Shown: positions 1 through 9,600 of the stretch, piece by piece
Numbering within the stretch: the first letter of the stretch is position 1
Layout of the letters: the number at the start of each line of letters is the position of its first letter
Source: Phialophora verrucosa
Lineage: Eukaryota; Ascomycota; Eurotiomycetes; Chaetothyriales; Herpotrichiellaceae
DNA length: 64,000 bases
Direction of reading: 5' to 3'
Assembly: GCA_002099365.1 (NCBI GenBank)
Contig: MSED01000009.1
Coordinates: 62,001 to 126,000, forward strand
Position numbers and translations under genes: made by a program
Notes under the pieces: model-generated
Databases searched by the model: none
Seen by the model: the letters and a program-made list of their open reading frames with translations, nothing else
What the model was told of the DNA's origin: nothing

Positions 1-1443
1 GAGATATTCTTGGCGAAGTCCAAGTCTGAGGAGAGGGACAGTAGCAAGGAAGCCGCTCTGCTGTCGGTCCTCAGCAACATCCAGCTTATCGCCGACAACT
101 GCTCGGCAAAGCAGTTCAAGGACGACCTGTTACCCATAGTCTTCTTGGCTATGGAGTCTTCCACTCATTCTTTGACCGATGCTGCTCTCCAAACGCTACC
201 GACCATTTTGCCTTTGCTTGATTTCTCAACGGTGAAGCATGACCTCTTCCCCGTGGTTGCTGGCGTCTTCAGTAAGACAAACAGCTTAAGCATTAAAGTC
301 CGTGGCCTCGAAGCGTTGGGCGTGTTGTGCGGAGTTTCCACGGACCGGAATGAAAATGCCATGGATGACTATTCAGGCAAGGTTGAGACAGAAAGGCAGG
401 ACAAGAATGTTTCAAGCCTGGATAAGTTTACCATGCAAGAGAAAGTGGTACCACTCTTGAAAGCCATCAAGACCAAGGAGCCGGCAGTGATGATGGCCGC
501 TCTGAAAGTTTTTCGCCAGATTGGCATTGTCGCAGACACGGACTTCTTGGCCGTCGAGGTAATGCCCATCCTCTGGAGTTTCAGCCTGGGCCCTTTACTC
601 GACCTTGCCCAGTTGAAGTCATTCATGGATGTCATCAGATCACTATCGGCGAAAATCGAACGAGAACAGACTCGCAAATTGCAAGAACTTTCCTCCAGCA
701 AATACTCTGAGCCAAAGGTCGCTCCTACCTTACAGAGCTCGCTTAGCAATGGTATCCCCGAGGGCAATCAGCTCGCCGGCACGGAAGACGAGTTTGAGAA
801 GCTCGTACTGGGAAGCAAGAATCTCGACAAGAACGATGTCCTCGCCGGCGCTCTATCCGAGGGGCAAAAACTGACTCCGAACCCACCTTCCTTCTCTTGG
901 GCTCCGGTAGCTGCCACGAACGCGAATCCGCTGTCGAATCAAAGAATGTCGCCTCTGCCTGTTCTCCAGCCGCAACCAATATCTCGCTCAGTCACACCGG
1001 ACGTCAGCGTTTCAGCATTCCCAAGTCTTCAACCCATGCAGGCATCGTCAGCCTCGCTTTGGGGACCTCCCTCACACCCGTTCGTATCTGTTCAGAATCA
1101 GCAGCAGGTGGTGCAACCTACGAACTACTTTGCCAATCCTCCAGCCTCGATATCTCCGCCTGCGGCCTCAGCAAATACGACTTGGCAGCTTCCGCCGCCT
1201 CCCGGGTCCCAACGGTCGCCGAATGCTGCGCCTACGCCTAGTATAGCAACGCCCCCCGGAATTAACGCGCCGCGAAGTGTCTGGCCGCAGCCAACATACA
1301 ATAATCTAGGAATGTCCTCGCAGCCTGCGGCCGGCGTTAGCGGCTTCTCCGGATCAATGAACGTGCTGCAACCTCTGCAACCACAGCAGCAGGTGTCTCG
1401 GCAAACGAAAACAGGTCTAGACAAATACGAATCGCTTCTTTGA
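1..1443 (+). CDS. SCY1-like pseudokinase, C-terminal part (5' end outside window)
   Basis: The frame is open from base 1 with no start codon, so the kinase-like N-terminus lies upstream of the window. The first ~230 visible residues are helical and HEAT-like, with phrases such as LPTILPLLDFSTVKHDLFPV and KVRGLEALGVLCG. These resemble the armadillo/HEAT region after the inactive kinase domain in SCY1/SCYL2 proteins. The rest is a low-complexity Pro/Gln/Ser-rich tail ending in DKYESLL and a TGA stop. Members of this family work in clathrin-linked Golgi/endosome traffic; that role is family knowledge and is not visible here. No intron is needed in the visible part. The family call rests on the HEAT-like region only, so another HEAT-repeat trafficking protein remains possible. 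Confidence 0.7.
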   Translation, partial: EIFLAKSKSEERDSSKEAALLSVLSNIQLIADNCSAKQFKDDLLPIVFLAMESSTHSLTDAALQTLPTILPLLDFSTVKHDLFPVVAGVFSKTNSLSIKVRGLEALGVLCGVSTDRNENAMDDYSGKVETERQDKNVSSLDKFTMQEKVVPLLKAIKTKEPAVMMAALKVFRQIGIVADTDFLAVEVMPILWSFSLGPLLDLAQLKSFMDVIRSLSAKIEREQTRKLQELSSSKYSEPKVAPTLQSSLSNGIPEGNQLAGTEDEFEKLVLGSKNLDKNDVLAGALSEGQKLTPNPPSFSWAPVAATNANPLSNQRMSPLPVLQPQPISRSVTPDVSVSAFPSLQPMQASSASLWGPPSHPFVSVQNQQQVVQPTNYFANPPASISPPAASANTTWQLPPPPGSQRSPNAAPTPSIATPPGINAPRSVWPQPTYNNLGMSSQPAAGVSGFSGSMNVLQPLQPQQQVSRQTKTGLDKYESLL

Positions 1444-2249
1444 GGCAGGGCGTGCACATACGCTGAAATGCTGGGAATAACTTCGCCCTCTTAGGAAGCT
1501 GCTGAGTATTACAGTTGCAGTAGCAAGACTAGGATGAACGTATTTGAAGTCGCGAAGGATGGGCTAATATCGTCCTAACCTTGAGGTCTTTTAATATCGA
1601 GCGTGTGGGCACACGATTGGCTAAGAACAAAGTGCAACAGATTGGTTCACAATGTCATGATGCACCCGCGGACACACAGGGTGATACTGCGTGGCGAAGT
1701 CGGCAGATTGTTCCTGACAAGGATATCACCAATTGCGCCAACTCCCGGACCCTGCTGGTGCCTGTGGTGCCAATTCAAGCCCATGCAAGCCTCCGGCCGG
1801 CTAGAGGCTTTCCTGGGGCCGCGATCGAAGCTTTTGACTTTGGCGAAGCGCAAGGCTTAACGCAAGCCAATGGTTTGTGCACGATGTTCCCATGCTTTAT
1901 CGGATTAACCAGATCCGGCAGCTCAATCGGTCCCCATGTCCTCAATGTCACCAGAAGCATTCCACCCACGTGCCATCCAGACACGAATTTACACCATGGT
2001 ACTGCGTAGGCCTTGACGACTTGGTCTTTGGCAAGCTTCGACGGCTTCGACCCATTGCATGCACCTCTGGCTTGGCTCCTACGCGGTTGGAAAGGAGGAA
2101 TTCCGAGTACTTGGCGGAGTTATGCAGCCTTCTATAAACACGAGAGCTTCCCACGAGCTCGTCAGTCTGGAAACTTCAGACACTCCCTTCAGGCTCGTGA
2201 ACTTCGCTGTCAGAGCAGACACCTCATTTTCCCTTTGACCGAAATAGCC
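1444..2249. promoter_or_regulatory. Intergenic region; CACGTG site upstream of SurE-type gene
   Basis: About 800 bp between the SCY1-like gene and the SurE-type phosphatase. I see no coding region I can support. A palindromic CACGTG lies at 1967-1972, about 280 bp before the phosphatase start. This is the core binding site of Pho4/NUC-1-type bHLH regulators, which would suit an acid phosphatase gene, but one hexamer alone is weak evidence. Confidence 0.35.
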
Positions 2250-3657
2250 ATGAAGTTCTCGCTTCTTTCCGCCGCCGTTGCGGCTTCAGCCTTCCTGGGC
2301 ACCTCGTCCGCCATCTCCATCCTCTTGGGTAACGATGATGGCTTCGGAAGTGCCCAGGTCCGAGAGTTTTATCGCTTGTTGAAGGAGAGCGGCCATCAGG
2401 TCATCCTTGTCGCACCTGTGGACAACCAGAGTGGCATGGGTGGCCGATCTGTCGTGAGTTCTCCTTGTTCACAAGACCTGTCGCGTAGAGCCCGAGATTT
2501 GTCAAAACAAGACTCGCCCATATTAGCCCGAAATTCTCTTTAAATTACGACTGAGACAGATTTTGACTTGTCTACAGTTCACCAGCAACAAGTCGCTCGC
2601 TCTCAACTCAGAGTTTGACCTTATCCCGGCTGGCGCACCCTCAATTGGCCGCGATCCCAATGACCCTGACATCTGGTACTACAACGGAACACCAGCTGCC
2701 GTCACCTACGTCTCTTGACTATGTCATTCCCAACTTCTATGGCAACCGATCCATTGATCTATATGTCGGGGGCCCGAACTTCGGATTGAACCAGGGTTAT
2801 TTCTATTACACGTTGTCTGGAACGATTGGTTCGCGACATCTTGATCCATATATTGCTTTGGACACTTCGCGCTAACCCGCATTCACAGCCGGCACCTACG
2901 CTGCCATTCAACGTAACCTTCCCGGAATCGCATTCTCAGGGGCCAACAGTGAGCAGCGCTCATACACGTGGATCAACAAGACCACGCCATCCGGCTTCCC
3001 TGACCCTGCCACCATCCAAGCGCAATTGGCCACCGACCTCGTCAATCAGCTCGTCAACGCCACCCGCGGTCAGGACCGCATCCTGCCTCTCGGTTATGGA
3101 CTCAAGTGAGTTTAGTTTCTCCTGGGATTGGAGAATACTCCCATGTGCGTGACAAAGACGCTCACGGAATTTAGCGTCAACACCCCGTTCATCACCTCTT
3201 TGACCAACGATTCCTGCGTGAATCCTCCGTTCATCCAGACACGCCTAGGCGGTGGTGGCACGACTGACAAGGCCGTCTGGAACGCCACATCCGGCATCTT
3301 CGCGTTCCAGAACCTGATCACGGATGGCAACAACGTGTGCATCAACGGCAATTGTGCCCTGCCCGGCGAGACCCCCATCGTCGACAATGGCTGCTACGGT
3401 GCCGTGTCGGTGTTCACGATCGATACCGACGCCCCAATGGGGCCCGCGCAGAATGCTGTCCGAACTGCGTTGCAGCCGTTGGTGGCATTTGAAAACCCAG
3501 ACGCAAAGATGATGCTGAAGGTCAGGGAGACCGAGAGCAGTAAGTATCCTGTTGCTGAGTCCTTGGGAGGACGGTGACCGCGCTGCCATGCTTGACCGAC
3601 ACTAACGACTCGCTAGGGGAAGCCGCTGCTGCGAGACACCCTCTTCGAGAAGCCTAG
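2250..3657 (+). pseudogene. Secreted SurE-family acid phosphatase/nucleotidase, frameshifted
   Basis: Exons 2250-2453, 2578-2828, 2889-3105, 3175-3539 and 3617-3657 are joined by four GT-AG introns. The start gives a signal peptide (MKFSLLSAAVAASAFLGTSS) followed at once by the SurE metal-binding motif LLGNDDGFG. Later family segments are GTPAAVTYV, LDYVIPNFYG, LYVGGPNFG, YTLSGTI and LPGIAFSGAN. The frame breaks inside exon 2 near 2713: the upstream frame ends at TGA 2716-2718, while the conserved LDYV segment continues one base on. Summed exon length is 1,078 nt, one over a multiple of three, consistent with +1 or -2 nt. Everything after the break is intact, so this is a recent mutation, a sequencing error or a recoded site. 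SurE proteins dephosphorylate nucleotides and other phosphomonoesters; the signal peptide suggests an extracellular or vacuolar enzyme. Confidence 0.75.
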
Positions 3658-4222
3658 ACGGAACCCTCGTCTGCAGAGGATGACACTGATATAAATGCAT
3701 GTCGGTGCTACGATGTAAATTTTCAAGACGGGACATGACATAAGCGTTCGATTCTCAACGACGAAGACATGGCTCGAGCACACAGTTGTAAATACGCTGG
3801 AAGGACATTTAATGACCATACGGAGGACATTCAAGCGTTCAGCCCCCCCTGTATATACGTATGTGTAAAGGATACTCGAGACTCAAACGGGACGCGAGCC
3901 AAGCCACCCAAGAGGAGGAGAGTGAGCGAATTGGTGGGGCCCGCCCCGGATCTCTTGCCCCAGCTTGGTCACAACGTACATACGCCCCCCCATACAGGTA
4001 TATATTTTCTGGATAAGGAGTACTCTAGATGGACAAGGAAGCATGAATATACTTGCCACGCCCTCCCTGGGCGAGAAGGTTATAACGATATCGAAGTCTT
4101 GAACTCCCTCCGTGGATGATTACTTCATCGTGGATTGCACAGATACATACATTACATTGATTGGATCGCAGCTCCGGATACGTATACCGGCGCACTCGCA
4201 TACAAGGCCACATACATTCACC
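3658..4222. other. Intergenic, no gene seen
   Basis: 565 bp between the SurE-type gene and the phzF-like gene, both on the plus strand. It should hold the 3' UTR of the first and the promoter of the second. No convincing coding or RNA feature was seen. Confidence 0.6.
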
Positions 4223-5547
4223 ATGTCGTCAGCAGAGAAGAGGAATGAAACAGAAGGCCCTCGGCTGTGGAATTTCGTACGTCTGTCTGTCTGTCACTTA
4301 CGAAATCCCGTGTTCCCTGGCCATGCTTTGAGAGATCTGATTGTGCTGTAATTGCTCTGTCGTTCGTCCAAACTGGGTGTTTGTATATATATGTCCATAT
4401 TTCTGTGCTAACAAGCCGTCCGATAGGCCATGATCGACACGATGACCGAAGGAGTCTTCAAGGGCAACCCAACCCCAGTGTTCATCCTTGACGGGGCGCA
4501 CCAAGATGACCATGCCTCAGAGGGGAACCAACATACCGGATGGCCCGACGATGTGGTCTTGCAGGCCGTGGCGAGAGAGTTGAATCAATCGGAGACGATT
4601 TTCGTGAGGGTTGATCATGAGCTTGAGAAATACAACGGCGAGGATGTCGACGGGGGTAACGCTGGTAAGGCGGCGGGGCGCTACTTGATCCGCTCATTCA
4701 CTCCGTACAAAGAGGAACTGTTCTGTGGACATGGTATCGTGGGAGCGGCGTATGTGCTCGCTCGCTCTGCAGGGCGTTCCCCACGTCTCCGGACGACCAT
4801 GCGGTTCCAGACTGTTGGAGGGATCGTGGTTGATGCGCAGGTGCAGGGAGAGGATGATGATCGCCCCCGAGGAGCTAACTTTGGAGACACAGCCAACCCT
4901 AACCTAGGATCTGACTACGGGGTGCAAAGGACCCTGAGGCTGGAGATCCCAGCCCAGCCTGTCGACGAATGGTTCACTGGAGACCTCGACGTACGGCAGA
5001 AAATTGCAACAGCGCTAGGTATTGAGACGCCGCACGTCCTCGCCCTCGGGAGGAACGCGCTGATGGACCTCGTCATTGAGTTGAGCGCGGATGTCGACTT
5101 CTCGGCGGCGAAGATGGAGATCGATGCCGTGGCGTTGATGAAAGCTTCTCCCCCAGGCACGAGAAGTCAGATCATCACGAGCGCAGGTGCCAGGTACGGA
5201 GTTGACGTCGTGAAGCGCGTGTTCGCGTACGGGAGTGAAGGTGCGTGAAATGGCATGCTGCGTGCTTGATACTTCTCCGGAGCGTAAGACTTCCGCGGCC
5301 GGCTGCTGACACGAGTGGGGTGTGTGCTACAGATCAAGGAACGGGCTCGACGTATTGTGTCTTGATACCATATTGGGGTGCGGCGCTGAAGAAGTCGTCC
5401 ATGAAGGTCAAGCAGGTGTCCGAGCGGACGGCAGGCGCTGACGTGGCGGTCACGGCAACAAGAGAGGGTTATGTGACGCTCTATGGAGTTGGGGTCAAGG
5501 TGATGGAAGGTCGAATCCTGGTTCCTGGCCGTGCTCGCAAGATGTAG
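4223..5547 (+). CDS. PhzF-family isomerase/epimerase-like protein
   Basis: Three exons, 4223-4276, 4427-5240 and 5333-5547, encode 360 aa. The small first exon (MSSAEKR...LWNF) joins in phase 0 to AMIDTMTEGVFKGNP, which matches the usual PhzF N-terminus with its F-x-GNP motif. Other family signatures are LNQSETIFV, which carries the expected catalytic Glu, LFCGHGIVGAA, and DQGTGSTYCVLIPYW after intron 2. The protein is longer than bacterial PhzF (about 280 aa) through loop insertions, which is common in fungi. PhzF relatives isomerise small hydrophobic acids, but no phenazine genes are nearby, so the fungal substrate is unknown. Intron 1 begins GTACGTCTG and contains a short (GTCT) run. Confidence 0.88.
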
Positions 5548-6682
5548 GCGCTGTGGTGACCGAACGGGCTGGTTGAGTTCGGGTTCGCGGAAAGGGACGT
5601 GACTCCGGAGCGACAGTCGAATGAGCTCCCCGAACCGGGACTGCGCCGATGCCGCCCTATCCTCATCCCCAGGCTTGGCTCGCACGGCTGGGTAAGAGAG
5701 CACGGGCGTCTCACAACATAGTGAGAGCCTTGTAGGTAATATATAAGCTTCGATATCAAACTACTAGAATGAGAATGGATTATGGACTTATCGCCATTGG
5801 CTTGTAAAATGCGTTAGAGTGGTCTCCTCTGAAGATACATCTTAAACGCCAAATAAATTTATTCGTGTCACCTTCTCTATCTTAGCTAGAGAGCCCATTT
5901 CCGTACATGACTGAGAAAAGCGTGGGCAGAAGGCACGCCAGCTTCGCAGACAATGCAAGCTCTGACTTTATGTCTGCCTGGTTCATCACCAAGACTGGTG
6001 ACAGCTTTGTCAAAACAACGAACAGCATGAAGGCCCACGGACACTCATCTTCCAGGCCCAGCCAGCCAGTATGAGAGGAGGGTTCCGCCAACGAAGACTC
6101 TGGCGTTTTGAGTGCGACACATAGGGGTTACTGGCACATAGCGTGATCTTGTCTTCGGGCACGCTACGCGAGGCTGTTGTGATCTGGATCTCGCAGATGG
6201 AGTCTCGTCCTGTTCCTGCATGGGCAAAAATGCTGCCCGGGGCGGCCGGTTAGGGTTCAGCCACGTGGTTAGAACGCCTGTTCTGGCCAACGCCACTACG
6301 CGTTGCGCAAGCCACGCGGTTAGCTCGCCCATTCTGTACTTGTTCTGCGCAAGCCACGCTTTACATTCTCGTTGAAAAATCTCCTTTCCCTATTTCCACC
6401 ATCTGCTACTGCGTGCTTTCGAGACAAACAGACCCCGCTTCCAGCTCAATATAATCGGAGCCGCCATGTGGACGCTTCGCTTCTCGATCAAAGGGGGTTT
6501 GGAGTGGGGATGACATGCTCACCGATGGCTCCAGAGGAGCTGTTGCAGGTAGGACGACAGGCCGCTCAGTAAAAAAGCAGTCTTTTCTGCTCACGTCCAG
6601 CTTCTGTCCCTTGAACTGTTGTAACCATGCACTGATTTTGAGTACTGACCTTCGTCCTTCATTTGTTCACAACATAGCTGTC
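5548..6682. other. Intergenic with short repeated GCCACG motifs
   Basis: 1.1 kb before the mucin-like gene with no supportable gene. Around 6257-6360 related strings recur: AGCCACGTGGTTAG (contains CACGTG), GCGCAAGCCACGCGGTTAG and GCGCAAGCCACGCT, spaced roughly 45-50 bp. They may be a degenerate tandem duplication or promoter elements of the downstream gene. Confidence 0.4.
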
Positions 6683-9600
6683 ATGGGCTTGCTACACTTC
6701 ACAGTAGCGTTAGCCCTTGCGGCGTCCGCTCATTCATTCGGCGTGCCGTCTCACGACGATACGACCACCACAGAGACCCTCACTAGATTTGTGTTTACTT
6801 GCCCTTGCGATACGTCTACCTCCGTCAGTGTTGGCACCACTTATCCTACCTCCCCTGCTGAGACGTCTGATGGACACGGTTGGAATGATTGGGATGGTTC
6901 CGTGTCGCACTCTTCAACGGGAGCCCTGACCAAAACGTCGGGTTCGCACTCTTACTCGACTGCCTGGTCGAGATCATCGTTATCGTCATCTCTGACCACT
7001 TCGTGGGATACGACTACGACCTCTACTTCCCAATTGATCTCCACCTCTGCTACTTGGACCTCTTCCTCCGCTAGCCTACCCGAAACAACGACGAGCTCTT
7101 CTTGGTCCAAGTCAACAACATCGACCAGCTCGATCACAACTGAGTCCATCTCCGCGCCCACCTCGATTACTTCTTCGCCAGCGGCCACGACAACATCTGA
7201 ATCTACCTCCACCTCCACTACTACTTCTTCACCAGCGACCACGACTGCGGCTAGTAGTGGAAGTCAAATCCAGCCTGGCGTGCCCTTCCTGTGTACTGCA
7301 AACATTGGCGCTGCTAAACTTCTTCGACGAGATACCAAATATCTGACGATAGGAGATGGCGCCGGTGTTTTGGTCTCGGGGTGCAACCAAGCCGTGCAGT
7401 TGACATTGTCAAGTGAAGGGTCACTGCAGAAATATAGCGACGGACTTGTTCTCGGAGCTCCTCGATCTTCCGGACTTCAGCTCTTTGAGTTTATCAATGG
7501 TATCAGCGGAGCGTCATTGACAGATGGCTGGGCCGTCAGCGAAGATGGGAGCCTCTACCACTCTAGTATTTCGTTTTGCATGCGAGCTGGTGGAGTCGTC
7601 TACGTAGCCTTTGGGACGAGCGTCTGCGACGGCACACCATTCAGTCTGATCGCGACCACTGGTGGCTGCCCCGGTTCTACTTCAAGCACCACAGTCTCAA
7701 CCACCACTACCACAAGCCCATCGCTTATTGCCGAGTCAAGCACGACAATCTTAACTACTACCGCCACAACCTCATCGTCTATTGTTGGACCGAGCACCAC
7801 CACGACCACACTCACTATCTCAGACATCGCGACAACGATAGAGGCGACGACCTCGCTCCCTACCCCGGACATCACGACAACGACAGAGGCCACAACTTCT
7901 GCTCTCGCTACGACCACCACAAGTAGTGCGTCCGGTACAACTACATCGTCGGAATGCTCGATGGAGACCATCACGACCACACTGAAGAAGAGAGACATCC
8001 TCGAGGTACGGACACTGACAGTCCCAGCTGCAGATTGCGCCATAGCAAGCTCGACAACAACGACCGCTGATCAGGAGAGTGTTTCCAGCACGACGACTGT
8101 TGATGAAGCAGCGTCTAGCACAACAACATCTGCTTCAGAAATACCGACCACCACTCCGGCCGTAACTTCTTCGGCGTCTACAACTTCTACCACTTTAGCT
8201 GATGATATCAGTCCAACCAGCACCACAAGCATCATAACCACAGTGACTACACAGAGTGCCTCTACCACTTTGACAGCAGATACCTCAGCTCCTACATTTG
8301 GTCAGCCCTTTTCTATTCAGCTCAGCACTGGTGTCCCCGGCAAGCACAGGCGAGACATCTCGGTCCTAGGTTATGTCAACGGAGTATTTACACCTGTCGA
8401 CTCCCCGTCGGATGCTGTCTCCTTTGAATTGACTCCCGATGGCGTGCTGATGATTTTCGGTACTGGGTTGGTCGTTGGCTTTAACCCGGGAACTTCTCCT
8501 TTATTGATTTATTCATCACCATCATCTCTGCCAACAACAATCATATGGTCAGTCAGTGGCGGCGCTCTCGTTTTGCCAGGAGCCGGCTTCTGTGTTAGTG
8601 CCGACAAGGTTATGTCAGTCAAAGCTGCGAATGCCACGGACAGTGACTGTGCTCCTGTTACTGCTGTCCCGAACACAGACCCAGATTCATATAACACTGC
8701 CGTCGCTAGTACGATAACACCGTCTCCTGAAACCACAACCTCGACCACTCTGAGTTCGACCTCGGTGACAGTTGATGCTACTACTACTACCACTGATTCA
8801 TCCTCGTTGGCCGCCACAACCTCCACCACTCTTTCGAGCTCGGTCACGGTTGATGCTACTACCACCACTGGCGTATCTTCGTTGACCACCACGACTGCTA
8901 TTACTAGCTCCTCAAGCTTTACCACTACAGTCTACGTCTCGCTTTCCAGCACAACCTCAGAGAGTAGCACGACTATCAGCACAACAACCACAACCGCAAC
9001 GAAGACCGAGGAGACAACTGGCCCGAACTGCTCCATCCTGCCGTTGGAGGACCAGACGGCACCAGATGGCACTCAGTACACGCAATTCTTCTACAGTTGT
9101 CATGCCGCCATTCCTGCAACCCTCGGGAGCAGCCACTCTATCGCAACTTCAGGTGACGGAGACTATAGCAGGGACCCCACCGCCTTCCTGAGCCAATGCG
9201 TGGCGAATGCCGAGCAGCTTGGAGCCAGTGTATGGACTTACTATCAGTCGTCGTCGGACTTCGAATGGCATTGTGGCTTTTGGAACGGTCTAACGGCAGA
9301 TGATAGCATTTTTGTCGACGACTCGACAGTTTTCACCATGAATGCTATGAAGCTGGTTGGGACTGATGACAGCCCAAGCACCACAACAACTTCCTCTACC
9401 TCCACAACAGCGGCTTCGACGACAACTACGGTCGGTGTTATGGCTACTGTACCAGCAGACGCCCCGGTCTGCACGCCCGATGGTAACTACTTCGACTACG
9501 TACACTGTCCCGACGTGTACATCTATGACAGCGTTCAGGCATGCCAATGCTTCAATCGTGTGCAAGGAGGACAAAACATGTGCGCTTACACTTTCTACTA

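Noticed and set aside
5167..5703. 178-codon minus-strand frame
   Set aside because: Antisense to the end of the phzF-like gene; no recognisable features.
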